Source: Bifidobacterium sp.
GTDB taxonomy: Bacteria; Actinomycetota; Actinomycetes; Actinomycetales; Bifidobacteriaceae
Reading direction: 5' to 3'
Length of the DNA stretch: 11,099 nucleotides
Assembly (NCBI GenBank): GCA_022739095.1
Contig: JAIJEI010000056.1
Location: 1-11,099 of the forward strand
The position numbers were made by a program, and so were the translations under genes. How positions within the stretch are numbered: position 1 is the stretch's first letter; each line of letters starts with the position of its first letter. This document shows positions 1 to 7,805 of the stretch, piece after piece. Under the pieces are notes generated by a model. The model was not told the origin of the DNA and searched no databases. It saw only the letters and a list, made by a program, of their open reading frames with translations.

Positions 1-40
1 GTTTGTACGCAGGCCCGCAAGGTAGCGTTGTAAGTATGAA

Positions 41-46
41 GAAGGA
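41..46 (+). promoter_or_regulatory. Ribosome binding site of the phosphatase gene
   Basis: GAAGGA lies 8 nt before ATG 55. It is a good Shine-Dalgarno match and supports that start, which also places the catalytic Cys at residue 7 as is usual for the family. Confidence 0.6.
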
Positions 47-54
47 CTGAGCCC

Positions 55-660
55 ATGCACATTATGTTCGTCTGCACCGGCAATATCTGTCGTTCTCCCA
101 TGGGCGAGCTGCTACTCACCCGCTACCTTTCCGGTACCACAGTGCAGGTTTCCAGCGCGGGCACGCATGGCTTGCCCATGCACCAGATTGACCCCAACAG
201 CGCCCTGCTCATGGAGAGCGTGGGCATCGAACCGAGTGGGTTCCGCTCTCGACGCCTGACGCAGCCGATGGCCAAGTCCGCTGATCTGATCCTGTGCTTT
301 GAAAAGGATCAGCGCAAAGACATCGTCACGTTGGCTCCCACTGCTGTGAAATACACGTTCCTATTGGGTGACTTCGCAAACATGTGCGAGTACTGCGCGC
401 GCAACGGGCTGGTCAAGGGCTTGACCATTCAGGAACGCTTGCAGTCAGTGATTGACTCTGCTTCCATTATTCGGCCCATGCTTCCCGAACCCGAGGATAT
501 TGAAGATCCGCACGGCAAGGAATACGCAAAGTTCCGTACCGCAGCAGAGCAGACGAACAAAGCGCTGCGCACCATCCTGACCAGCATGCGCAAGCACTAC
601 CGCGTTGAGGAAGCTCCGGTGCGCCCTCAAATCACGCGGCAGTATGCTTACACGGTCTGA
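55..660 (+). CDS. Low-molecular-weight protein tyrosine phosphatase (EPS/capsule regulator)
   Basis: Cytoplasmic phosphatase of the LMW-PTP family (Wzb/CpsB-like role). The family hydrolyses phosphotyrosine, usually on the bacterial tyrosine kinase that controls polysaccharide chain length and export. Seen: the N-terminal P-loop CTGNICRS, with nucleophile Cys7 and Arg13 (C-x5-R) followed by Ser14, and a C-terminal Asp151-Pro152 matching the general-acid DP motif. At 201 aa it is longer than the usual 140-170 aa. The extra length is a segment at about residues 106-140 containing a CEYC pair, plus a C-terminal tail after about residue 180. ATG 55 is supported by GAAGGA at 41-46, 8 nt upstream. 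Host-like GC. It heads the part of the locus seen here, 115 bp before the membrane polymerase. The cognate kinase is not in the window. Family call is firm; the substrate is inferred. Confidence 0.93.
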   Translation: MHIMFVCTGNICRSPMGELLLTRYLSGTTVQVSSAGTHGLPMHQIDPNSALLMESVGIEPSGFRSRRLTQPMAKSADLILCFEKDQRKDIVTLAPTAVKYTFLLGDFANMCEYCARNGLVKGLTIQERLQSVIDSASIIRPMLPEPEDIEDPHGKEYAKFRTAAEQTNKALRTILTSMRKHYRVEEAPVRPQITRQYAYTV

Positions 661-670
661 CATCAAGCTG

Positions 671-695
671 ACGTAAGACGTAAGTATTCACGTCA
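671..695 (+). repeat. Tandem 7-mer with overlapping inverted repeat in the 115-bp gap
   Basis: ACGTAAG occurs twice in direct tandem (671-677 and 678-684). Either copy can pair with ACGTC(A) at 690-695: TGACGT 669-674 with ACGTCA 690-695, or GACGT 677-681 with ACGTC 690-694. The stems are only 5-6 bp with no U tract, so this is not a convincing terminator. It could be an operator or chance. No clear -10/-35 pair was seen in the rest of the 661-775 gap. Confidence 0.25.
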
Positions 696-775
696 TTCTC
701 ACGCCGGTTTCATCTCCCGATACGATTTGTCCGTTACAGTGGCATGCTGTTGGGTGATGACAGTGGGAGTAATGA

Positions 776-2170
776 GTGACTGATTCTAATATTGCCGGCA
801 TCGCCGAGGCGGATTTCGGGAAAGCCGGCGTCTCGTTTGATAATGATCGACCGATATTGGTCGATTCCTCAGATTTTTTGTTCTATGCGGCGCTCGCCAT
901 GCTGCCGATTGACGGCACAGTAGCAGGCCCATACATGCCGTTTTGGACGCCGCTTTCTCCGTGGTTGTTTATGGCATATGCGGTAGCGAACTGGCGTTTG
1001 CTGCCGCAGGTTTGGCACCGTTTCCGCGCATTCTTCCTGTTTCCGGTGCTGTTAATCGCGCTGTCTGCAGTGGATTGGTATCTGGTAGCATTCCATCGGC
1101 TTCCGGCGCTGGTGTCGCTGGCCGGCGTGGCTGGGGCTCTCGCCTGCCTGTGTGCGTTGGACATGGCATTACGTATCAAGCGCTTGTCTTGGCGGCGCAT
1201 GTTGGATCTGCTGATTCTCGTATATTGGTTCGCCTTCGCAGTCGGCGTGGTGCAGCGGTTGTCAATCATGTTTGATTGGACTTCCGTAAAGAACTTCTTC
1301 ATTCATCTGATGAGCCGCCAGTACATCAGCAGCACTTCGCATTGGGGCGGTGGCCGCCCGCAGTTTCTGTTCGCAGAACCGAGCTATATAGGTATGCACC
1401 TGTTCGGTGTGCTGCTGCCGCTCATCTGGCTGGTGCGTGGTCGTGACCACAAGCGTGCAAACCAACTGCGCGTCCTTATCATGGTATTCGCTGCAGGCTC
1501 GGTGCTCATGGGTGCAGGCGTGCGCATCATTCTTGACTCGATTATCGCGTTGGTGTTTGTGATTATCGAGTCTGCGGATTGGAAGAGTTGGCGAGGCCGA
1601 CTATTGGCGCTCGCTGAACTTGTCGCTGCAGTCGGCGCGGGCACTGGCAGCATGCTGCTGAACCATCGGCTTAGCAGCATAGCGGAGCTCGGGTTCGATG
1701 GTGATGGATCGTTTTACGCACGCCTTTGGCAATCGATGGGACCTCTTGTCGGTGCCGCGAAGCATCCGTTGCGGCTGTTGCTCGGATACGGAGCGGGGAA
1801 TCTCTCCGATGCGACTCATCAAGGTGCGAATGCCGCTGTTCATGTTCTGCAGCGGTTTGGACTGGATGCAAGTCAGCCAATCCGGTGGTATACGCAGGTA
1901 ACGTCGGCCAATATGTTCACGATGAGTGCATATACCAGCTTTATCGTTGAATTCGGTGCAGCAGCGTGCGTCATATTGCTGATAAGCGTCTTGCGTCATA
2001 TCACGTCGCGCCATGCGTGGCGCAAGACGATTGTGTGCTGGCTGATCTTGGTGTCCTACCTATATGTGCAATTCGAAGGATACGCGTTCTATGCGCTGCC
2101 ATTGCTGGTGTGGGCGACATCGCTGTATCCAGAGCACGAATGCGTTTCTGCGCGGCATAAGCGCGCATGA
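776..2170 (+). CDS. O-antigen polymerase/ligase-like multi-pass membrane protein
   Basis: Integral membrane protein of 464 aa with about 10-12 hydrophobic segments (for example residues 34-46, 58-73, 84-105, 109-132, 143-166, 202-220, 232-265, 275-295, 388-407, 418-433, 436-450). Two family-like patches are visible. One is R194-PQFLFAEPS-Y at the start of a membrane helix (Arg...EPS...G). The other is a long loop at about 297-387 with YARLWQS followed by LLLGYGAGN, as in Wzy/WaaL-type proteins ('R..w..a......GyG.G'). These support an O-antigen polymerase/ligase superfamily call; polymerisation versus ligation cannot be told apart by eye. The start is GTG 776 with GGGAG at 765-769. The nearby ATG at 772 gives only a 3-codon frame. 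GC is host-like, unlike the second polymerase at 7806. Annotated homologues may simply be called hypothetical membrane protein. Confidence 0.75.
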   Translation: MTDSNIAGIAEADFGKAGVSFDNDRPILVDSSDFLFYAALAMLPIDGTVAGPYMPFWTPLSPWLFMAYAVANWRLLPQVWHRFRAFFLFPVLLIALSAVDWYLVAFHRLPALVSLAGVAGALACLCALDMALRIKRLSWRRMLDLLILVYWFAFAVGVVQRLSIMFDWTSVKNFFIHLMSRQYISSTSHWGGGRPQFLFAEPSYIGMHLFGVLLPLIWLVRGRDHKRANQLRVLIMVFAAGSVLMGAGVRIILDSIIALVFVIIESADWKSWRGRLLALAELVAAVGAGTGSMLLNHRLSSIAELGFDGDGSFYARLWQSMGPLVGAAKHPLRLLLGYGAGNLSDATHQGANAAVHVLQRFGLDASQPIRWYTQVTSANMFTMSAYTSFIVEFGAAACVILLISVLRHITSRHAWRKTIVCWLILVSYLYVQFEGYAFYALPLLVWATSLYPEHECVSARHKRA

Positions 2171-2213
2171 ATATGAGCCAGCAAGTATACTCTCTTTGCT
2201 ATAGTTGACCACA

Positions 2214-2241
2214 TTGTGGTGCTGCGTCGGCAGCACCACGA
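2214..2241 (+). promoter_or_regulatory. Strong leader hairpin upstream of the DUF1972 glycosyltransferase
   Basis: GTGGTGCTGC (2216-2225) and GCAGCACCAC (2230-2239) form a perfect 10-bp stem around a GTCG loop. Two further pairs (T-A, and U-G as RNA) extend it to 2214-2241. No U tract follows, so it is not a standard intrinsic terminator. It lies about 95 nt before ATG 2334. A second weaker stem follows: CTGCAT 2254-2259 with ATGCAG 2265-2270, extended by GG/CC with one bulge. The pair could be an attenuator-type leader or an mRNA processing/stability element. The function is inferred; the pairing is read directly. Confidence 0.45.
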
Positions 2242-2333
2242 GGATGCCTCGGGCTGCATGATGTATGCAGGCCTGTGTCTCCTGTTTGTATTGCGGCGAT
2301 GGGCCGTAAAAGAAGGACATTGGGGAAGAAGCT

Positions 2334-3506
2334 ATGCCGGTACAACATGTGTTCATCGTCGGGTCCAAGGGAATCCCTGCGAATTATGGCGGGTATGAGA
2401 CCTTCGTCGACTATTTGACGGAGTATCATCAGACCAATCCCTCTCTGCGGTATCATGTGGCGTGCAAGTCGACTGAGCGTGGCAGTTTCATGTATAACAA
2501 TGCCCGCTGCTTCAAGGTCAAGGTGCCGAACATTGGACCTGCCCAGGCCATCTATTACGACGTGGCCGCATTGAATGAGTGCGTGAAGTATATCAAGGCG
2601 CATCATATACCGCACCCGATCGTCTATATTCTTGCATGCCGTATCGGTCCGTTTGCTGCGCATTTCGAGCGCGAGATCCACCGGCTCGGCGGCAAGCTGT
2701 ACATCAATCCGGACGGACATGAATGGATGCGTGCCAAGTGGAGCGCTCCGGTACGCAAGTATTGGAAGCTCTCCGAGCAGATGATGACCAAGCATTGCGA
2801 TCTGCTGGTGTGTGACTCCAAGAACATGGAACGGTATATCCATGAGGAGTATGGCAAGTACACTCCGAAGACGCTGTTCATCTCATACGGTGCCGAAGTT
2901 CAGCGCAGCAGCATCAAGGATGACGATACGAAGCTGCAGGACTGGTATAAGGTCAAGGGACTGTCTGCGAAGTCGTATTATCTGGTGGTTGGCAGGTTCG
3001 TTCCGGAGAACAATTACGAGACAATGATTCGCGAGTTCATGAAGAGCGACTCGAAGCGGGATTTCGCTTTGATTACGAACGTCAGCGACAAGTTCCTTGA
3101 TGAACTCAAGGCCAAGACCGGTTTCGACAATGATTCGCGTATCAAGTTCGTCGGTACCGTGTACGACAAGGAACTGCTGAAGAAGATCCGAGAGAATGCC
3201 TATGGGTATTTCCACGGCCATGAAGTGGGCGGTACGAACCCAAGCTTGTTGGAAGCGTTGGGCAGCACGGATCTGAACTTGCTGTTGAAGGTGGGCTTCA
3301 ATCAGGAGGTCGCGGAGGATGCGGCGCTCTACTGGACCAAGGATGACGGCAATCTGGCTGCGCTAATCAACAAGGCCGACAACATGACGGCTGAGGAGAT
3401 TCGAGATCTGGGGGTAAAGTCGAAACAACGTATTGCCGATGCGTACAGCTGGCAGTTCATCGCAGATGAGTATGAATGGCTGTTCCTTGGTAAGTCAGTT
3501 AACTAA
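2334..3506 (+). CDS. DUF1972-family glycosyltransferase, rhamnosyltransferase-like (GT4)
   Basis: Cytoplasmic, membrane-associated glycosyltransferase of 390 aa, a usual length for the family. The N-terminal DUF1972 signature is clear: residues 7-22 read FIVGSKGIPANYGGYE, the nucleotide-sugar-type glycine-rich start. The C-terminal half carries YLVVGRFVPENNY (216-228) and HGHEVGGTNPSLLEA (294-308), the GT4 donor-site region with Glu307. Family relatives include streptococcal Cps2T/WchF-type enzymes, which add L-rhamnose as the second sugar of the repeat unit. The sugar is therefore likely rhamnose, but this is inference. ATG 2334 follows the purine-rich GGGGAAGAAG at 2322-2331. Host-like GC. 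It is the last high-GC gene before the low-GC cassette, and the 163-bp upstream gap holds two hairpins. Confidence 0.85.
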   Translation: MPVQHVFIVGSKGIPANYGGYETFVDYLTEYHQTNPSLRYHVACKSTERGSFMYNNARCFKVKVPNIGPAQAIYYDVAALNECVKYIKAHHIPHPIVYILACRIGPFAAHFEREIHRLGGKLYINPDGHEWMRAKWSAPVRKYWKLSEQMMTKHCDLLVCDSKNMERYIHEEYGKYTPKTLFISYGAEVQRSSIKDDDTKLQDWYKVKGLSAKSYYLVVGRFVPENNYETMIREFMKSDSKRDFALITNVSDKFLDELKAKTGFDNDSRIKFVGTVYDKELLKKIRENAYGYFHGHEVGGTNPSLLEALGSTDLNLLLKVGFNQEVAEDAALYWTKDDGNLAALINKADNMTAEEIRDLGVKSKQRIADAYSWQFIADEYEWLFLGKSVN

Positions 3507-3640
3507 TCGCATTCTTATGTTCAGTGTAAAGCTGGATCCAAGCAAAACTATTTTAGGAATAAAAGTGTCGATTGCTCTTTAACAGTTAGATGTATGGCAA
3601 ATTCAAAAAGTCCTTTAAGAAGACTGAGGTTTGAAAGAAT

Positions 3641-4354
3641 ATGCTCTCAGCAAGTGTTGTAATTGCGACATATAATGGTGAAAAATTTTTGCGTGACCAA
3701 CTTGATTCAATTATTCCGCAGTTGCGGGATTGTGATGAGGTTGTTATTTCGGATGATGGATCTACAGATGGTACGTTAGATATTATTAATGAATATGTTA
3801 AAAAGTATTCGATTATAAATTATTATGAAGGTCCGAGGAGAGGCGTTATTAAGAATTTTGAATTTGGAATTGCGAAGGCTTCGAAAGATATAATCTTCCT
3901 TTCGGATCAAGATGATATCTGGCTTCCAGATAAAGTTAGTATAGTGCTTGGTCTTTTTTCTGAAAATGCCGATATAACTTGTGTACTGCATGATGTTCAA
4001 ATTGTAGATAAACAGTTGAATGTAATTGATCCATCCTTTTTTGAATTCAGAAATTCAGCAAAAGGATTAGTACGCAATCTAATTAAAAATTCGTTTATGG
4101 GAAGTGCGATGGCTTTTCAGAGGAGAATGGTGCCACGATTACTCCCCATCCCCGAGAATGTTCCAATGCATGATCAATGGATCGGCCTCATTAATGAGAT
4201 TTATGGTAAAGTTTCTATTTGTAATCAGTGTTTAGGATTATATCGCAGGCATGGTAATAATGCTTCCTCATTTACTCATGAACCATTACAGAAAATGATA
4301 AAAAATCGAATATCTTTAATACAGGATTTGATCATTCGAACGAGATCAAAGTAA
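3641..4354 (+). CDS. Family 2 glycosyltransferase (likely rhamnosyltransferase)
   Basis: GT-A fold inverting glycosyltransferase of 237 aa, cytoplasmic, adding one sugar to the lipid-linked repeat unit. Seen: VVIATYNGEKFL near the N-terminus, SDDGSTDGT (residues 37-45), SDQDDIW (88-94, the metal/nucleotide-binding DXD region), MHDQW (176-180, catalytic-base region) and YRRHGNNAS (201-209). This set is typical of GT2 enzymes annotated as alpha-1,3-rhamnosyltransferases in streptococcal and lactobacillal clusters; the sugar is an inference. It is shorter than relatives of about 300 aa but has all core motifs and ends naturally. ATG 3641 has GAGG at 3626-3629 and GAAAGA at 3633-3638. It is the first gene of the low-GC cassette, rich in A/T-ending codons, with a 134-bp AT-rich gap before it. 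Confidence 0.88.
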   Translation: MLSASVVIATYNGEKFLRDQLDSIIPQLRDCDEVVISDDGSTDGTLDIINEYVKKYSIINYYEGPRRGVIKNFEFGIAKASKDIIFLSDQDDIWLPDKVSIVLGLFSENADITCVLHDVQIVDKQLNVIDPSFFEFRNSAKGLVRNLIKNSFMGSAMAFQRRMVPRLLPIPENVPMHDQWIGLINEIYGKVSICNQCLGLYRRHGNNASSFTHEPLQKMIKNRISLIQDLIIRTRSK

Positions 4355-4372
4355 TGACTAAGTACGTATTTT

Positions 4373-4378
4373 AAGAAG
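4373..4378 (+). promoter_or_regulatory. Ribosome binding site that decides the flippase start
   Basis: AAGAAG at 4373-4378 is 9 nt before ATG 4388. It directly abuts the in-frame TTG at 4379, leaving no spacing there, so ATG 4388 is the better start. Confidence 0.45.
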
Positions 4379-4387
4379 TTGGGTCTT

Positions 4388-5839
4388 ATGGCAAAACCAC
4401 GGATACGATCAGTAAAATTTAATGTATTGATGAACATGATTCTGACGAGTTCATCTCTTTTGTTTCCATTGATAACTGTCCCGTATGTATCAAGAGTTTT
4501 ATCAACTTATGGGACAGGTGCCGTAGCATTCGCTCAGAGTGTGGTGACTTATTTTTCCTTGGTTGCTTTGCTGGGAATATCATCTTATGGAGTTAAAGCG
4601 TGCGCACAGGTCAGAGATGATGCAGCTGAGCTGTCTCAGACGGTGAAAGAATTATTAATAATTCTTACATGTTCTACTACATTAGTATTTGCGGTATATC
4701 TTTTATGTATTTTTTTGGTTCCTAAGATGTACGTTCAAAAGGAGTTGTTCCTTCTTTTCGGAGTGGCGTTGTGGCTTGCATCTTTTGGTGTCGAATGGCT
4801 CTATCAAGCATTAGAACAGTATGAGTATATTACAATTCGTAATGTTGCTATAAAATTGTTTTGTATAGTTTTGATGTTTGTGTTAATACGTGAGCAAAAA
4901 GACTATGTAATGTATGGTGCAATTGTAGTTCTTGCGGGCTATGGTTCAAATATCTTTAATATAATACGTATTCGAAAGATGGTTGATCTGAGAATACATA
5001 CTAGGATAGATATTTTTCGTCATTTTAAACCGATGTTAATGTTTTTTATTGCAACGGTTACATCGGGCATGTATGTCCAAGCGGATCTTGTTATGTTGGG
5101 TTTTCTTGGAACAACCAACATGGTTGGCATCTATCAACTTGTGATAAAAATTAAAGGCACTTTTCTCACTGCTGTGAATTCAGTCGGCAATGTCATGTTG
5201 CCAAGATTATCTTATTATCACGCGCAGAAAGCAGAGAAGAGGATGGAAGTTTTGGTTGCGAAGACTTTGAATTTTTCTTTTTTAGTTTCTACTTTGATAA
5301 TTCTCTTGTGCATTTTGGAAAGAGATAGCATAGTATGGCTTTTAGGTGGAGAAGATTTTATGGGAGCTGTTACTCCTTTGGTTGCTATTAGTCCAACAAT
5401 TGCCATATCCTCGTTGAACTCTGTGCTTGGTAATTACATGGCTTCAAATGAAAAGGAGAAGATTTGGGCCACAATAAATGTTGTAGGTCTGTTTGTTGCC
5501 ATAATCGCTAATCTATGTTTAATCCCGCATTTCGGGCCTACAGGGGCTGCTCTCAGTGCTGTTGCCTGTGAGTTGGCTGTATTTATTATTAGATCCATCC
5601 AGAACAGAGATCTTTTAAAAAGGATAATAGGGAAGTTAGAATTTATAAAAGTAGCTGTATGCGGAGTGATCACATATCTAGTTTGTATGTTCTTTCTGAA
5701 GTTGATAGGTACAATGAATGTACTGTTTTCTCTGTTTGTTGGATCAGCTCTTTTATGTTCTATTTTTTTAGTTACGCTTCTCATTAGTCGAGAATATTTT
5801 GTAAACCAAGTTCTGTTGAAGTTGTTATCTTCTTTTTAA
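4388..5839 (+). CDS. wzx: Wzx-type polysaccharide repeat-unit flippase
   Basis: Integral membrane transporter of the MOP/polysaccharide-synthase superfamily. It moves undecaprenyl-PP-linked repeat units across the cytoplasmic membrane. The protein is 483 aa with about 12-14 hydrophobic helices, the normal size for Wzx. Family features seen: the N-terminal stretch LLFPLITVPYVSRVLSTYGTG, then SYGVKACAQVRDD, and GVEWLYQALEQYEYI before the fourth or fifth helix. An in-frame TTG at 4379 would add three residues, but it has no spaced ribosome site. The gene is 33 bp after the GT2 gene and 32 bp before the DUF4422 gene, in one operon. Low GC. Substrate specificity cannot be read, but it should match the repeat unit built by this cassette. 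Confidence 0.9.
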   Translation: MAKPRIRSVKFNVLMNMILTSSSLLFPLITVPYVSRVLSTYGTGAVAFAQSVVTYFSLVALLGISSYGVKACAQVRDDAAELSQTVKELLIILTCSTTLVFAVYLLCIFLVPKMYVQKELFLLFGVALWLASFGVEWLYQALEQYEYITIRNVAIKLFCIVLMFVLIREQKDYVMYGAIVVLAGYGSNIFNIIRIRKMVDLRIHTRIDIFRHFKPMLMFFIATVTSGMYVQADLVMLGFLGTTNMVGIYQLVIKIKGTFLTAVNSVGNVMLPRLSYYHAQKAEKRMEVLVAKTLNFSFLVSTLIILLCILERDSIVWLLGGEDFMGAVTPLVAISPTIAISSLNSVLGNYMASNEKEKIWATINVVGLFVAIIANLCLIPHFGPTGAALSAVACELAVFIIRSIQNRDLLKRIIGKLEFIKVAVCGVITYLVCMFFLKLIGTMNVLFSLFVGSALLCSIFLVTLLISREYFVNQVLLKLLSSF

Positions 5840-5871
5840 AAAAAGATCATAAAATGAAAGAGTTTAATAAG

Positions 5872-6633
5872 ATGAACACAAAAAAGACTAATATTTTTGT
5901 TATAGCACATAAAGATTTTTATATGCCTGATATTAATGGGTATAGTCCTATATTAGCCGGTGCAAAATATAACTCAGCAACAATATCTCTGAAAGATAAT
6001 TCTGGAGATAATATTTCGGTCCTGAATCATTCATTTTGTGAGCTTACAGCGCAATATTGGGTATGGAAAAATGTTTCATTAGAAAAAAATGTTGGGTTTG
6101 TTCATTATCGAAGGTTTTTTTATAAAAATAGATTTGATAACAATGCGTCTAATATTCTTTCGTTAGATGAAATTGAAAAAGTTTTATTGTCTAAAGATAT
6201 AATTTTGGCACAGAAAATGCCTTTGCGACGGTCGGTCAGGGATGATTATGCGCGTTACCATAATTTGGCTGATATGCTTAAGGTGAGAGAGATACTTGAA
6301 AAAAGCTATCCAGGGTATATTCCTGCTTTTGATGGTCTTATGGAATCCCATTCCTTTTCTCCATTTAATATGTTTGTTTCCTCTAGGCAGCTTTTTGCTG
6401 AGTATATGAATTGGCTGTTTGACATTTTGTTTCAAGCAAAGAATGAGATTGATTTTTCAGAATATGATAAGTATAATCAAAGAGTATTTGGTTTTATCGC
6501 CGAGCGTTTGTTGAACGTTTGGGTTATTGGGAAAGGGCTTAATGTGCAGTATTGCCCTGTTTATCAGAATAATGATAATGTTATCGTGACAGAATTCAAG
6601 AATAGTCTTAAAAAAATATTATTTGTGAAATAA
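5872..6633 (+). CDS. DUF4422 family protein, putative glycosyltransferase
   Basis: Soluble protein of 253 aa matching the DUF4422 family found in capsule/EPS clusters and thought to transfer sugars; its biochemistry is much less well defined than that of GT2 or GT4. Seen: NIFVIAHKDF (residues 7-16), the signature ISVLNHSFCELTAQYWVWKN (48-67), VGFVHYRRFF (74-83), FNMFVSSRQLFAEYMNWLFD (165-184) and QRVFGFIAERLLNVW (203-217). No signal peptide or membrane helix. ATG 5872 is chosen because AAAGAG at 5857-5862 is 9 nt upstream and relatives begin a few residues before the 'HK' motif. ATG 5854 in the same frame would add six residues and has only a weak site. Strongly AT-rich. It ends 10 bp before the pyruvyl transferase, whose ribosome site overlaps its stop codon. 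Confidence 0.85.
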   Translation: MNTKKTNIFVIAHKDFYMPDINGYSPILAGAKYNSATISLKDNSGDNISVLNHSFCELTAQYWVWKNVSLEKNVGFVHYRRFFYKNRFDNNASNILSLDEIEKVLLSKDIILAQKMPLRRSVRDDYARYHNLADMLKVREILEKSYPGYIPAFDGLMESHSFSPFNMFVSSRQLFAEYMNWLFDILFQAKNEIDFSEYDKYNQRVFGFIAERLLNVWVIGKGLNVQYCPVYQNNDNVIVTEFKNSLKKILFVK

Positions 6634-6638
6634 GGAAA
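6632..6638 (+). promoter_or_regulatory. Ribosome binding site overlapping the DUF4422 stop codon
   Basis: AAGGAAA at 6632-6638 overlaps the TAA stop of the preceding gene (6631-6633) and sits just before ATG 6644. It is a close Shine-Dalgarno match and suggests translational coupling of the two genes. Confidence 0.6.
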
Positions 6639-6643
6639 GTACA

Positions 6644-7792
6644 ATGTCTCAAAAAATAGGTATCATAACTTTTCACGCGGCGTATAATTTTGGTTCAGTA
6701 TTGCAGGCTTATGCGACACAACAATCGATTTCGATGTTGGGATTTGATGTTTCTACTATAGATTATAGGCCAAAATCACAGAATGATTATTATGGCAAAT
6801 TGTACAGAACATCGTTTGGAATAAAACCATTTATTAAAGATTTGATGATGATGCCGGCGAGGTCAGAGCGATTAATACGTCGGAATCGTTTTGAGAGCTT
6901 CATAAAAGAGCATCTCTCTCTTACGGAAGAGCGTTTCACATTTCCGGATGAGCTTAATAAGATCGCAGACACCTTTGATGTATTTGTGAGCGGAAGTGAT
7001 CAGATCATCAATAAGCATTCGAATGAACTCCAGAATGAGAATTGGTCCGCGATGAATCCGTATCTTCTGACTTTTACAACGCGAAAAAAAATTACGTATG
7101 CATCTTCGCCATCGAGCATGTCTGATGAAGAATTGCAGAATATCGTGGAGCCGTTAAAGAGATTTGATTTTATATCTGCCAGAGAAGAAGATGCTGCAGT
7201 AAAAATAAGTCGCTTAACAGGAAAGAAGGTTCCTAACGTATTGGATCCTACACTGCTTTTGTCCAAAGAAAATTGGTTAAAAGTATCTGAGGGTGCCAGT
7301 ATTAGATCTTTGCCTCATGACTTCGTGTTGTACTATAGCCTTGATGGGACCAACAAAGTTGCCAAAAGAGTAACAACTCTTCGAAATATTGCGAAGAGTC
7401 TGAATGTTCCGGTGCTTGTTATCACGCCGTTTGCATATGTGCCATCTGATAAGTACTTGATAAATGATCATTCTTTTGGACCGTCTGAGTTCATTCAGGC
7501 AATTAATAATGCTTCTCTAGTGATAACTGATTCATATCATGGTACTCTCTTCTCTTTAAATTTGGGAACACCTTTCTTGTCAATCAGTAGCGGAAGTGGT
7601 TCAAGTACTCGTAAGGATCAAGTTCTTAGTCGTCTTCATTTGTCAGATCACATTATTGGTTCGCTGGAAGATTCAGTATCAAAATTGTCTAAAGGTAATT
7701 TTTCTGAAGATAGAGATTATCGGCAATTGCTTGATAAACTAAAGCAAGAATCTGTGTCTTATCTTTCCTATTCTCTTAAGTATGAGTCCTGA
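6644..7792 (+). CDS. Polysaccharide pyruvyl transferase
   Basis: Polysaccharide pyruvyl transferase family protein (PF04230-type; related to CsaB, WcaK and EpsO-like enzymes), 382 aa, cytoplasmic. The family moves the enolpyruvyl group of phosphoenolpyruvate onto a sugar, giving a pyruvate ketal and an acidic polymer. Seen: GIITFHAAYNFGSVLQAYA (residues 6-24) with the conserved N-[FY]-G-[SA]-x-L-Q core, VSGSDQ (115-120), SAREED (178-183), VLDPTLLL (199-206) and ITDSYHGTLFSLNLGTPFLS (294-313), the C-terminal DS[YF]HG motif. Length and motif order are complete. ATG 6644 has a strong site at 6632-6638. It is in the operon with the flippase, the Wzy polymerase (13 bp downstream) and the nitroreductase. 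Some family members act as sugar-phosphate transferases, so the chemistry is likely but not certain. Confidence 0.9.
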   Translation: MSQKIGIITFHAAYNFGSVLQAYATQQSISMLGFDVSTIDYRPKSQNDYYGKLYRTSFGIKPFIKDLMMMPARSERLIRRNRFESFIKEHLSLTEERFTFPDELNKIADTFDVFVSGSDQIINKHSNELQNENWSAMNPYLLTFTTRKKITYASSPSSMSDEELQNIVEPLKRFDFISAREEDAAVKISRLTGKKVPNVLDPTLLLSKENWLKVSEGASIRSLPHDFVLYYSLDGTNKVAKRVTTLRNIAKSLNVPVLVITPFAYVPSDKYLINDHSFGPSEFIQAINNASLVITDSYHGTLFSLNLGTPFLSISSGSGSSTRKDQVLSRLHLSDHIIGSLEDSVSKLSKGNFSEDRDYRQLLDKLKQESVSYLSYSLKYES

Positions 7793-7805
7793 ACGGATAT
7801 AAACT

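Noticed and set aside
1..50. Possible C-terminus of an upstream gene: either frame 3 ending at TGA 48-50, or frame 1 ending at TAA 31-33.
   Set aside because: Only 10-15 codons are visible, both frames are possible and neither tail is recognisable. The 4-nt gap from TGA 48-50 to ATG 55 makes frame 3 slightly more attractive.
883..1302. Minus-strand frame of 139 codons and several other frames inside the 776-2170 gene.
   Set aside because: All overlap the polymerase-like gene, lack motifs and have shadow-type composition.
2186..2205. TATACT (2186-2191) and TATAGT (2200-2205) as -10 boxes before the leader hairpin.
   Set aside because: No acceptable -35 sequence lies 16-18 bp upstream of either.
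2199..2843. Minus-strand 214-codon open frame opposite the DUF1972 gene.
   Set aside because: It lies antisense to a well-supported gene and shows no family motif; long antisense frames are common in GC-rich coding DNA.
3507..3640. Promoter search in the AT-rich gap before the GT2 gene (TTGCTC 3572-3577 with TATGGC 3593-3598).
   Set aside because: The -10 match is poor and the spacing is 15 bp; AT-rich DNA gives many such hits. A promoter here is plausible from position but not supported by sequence.
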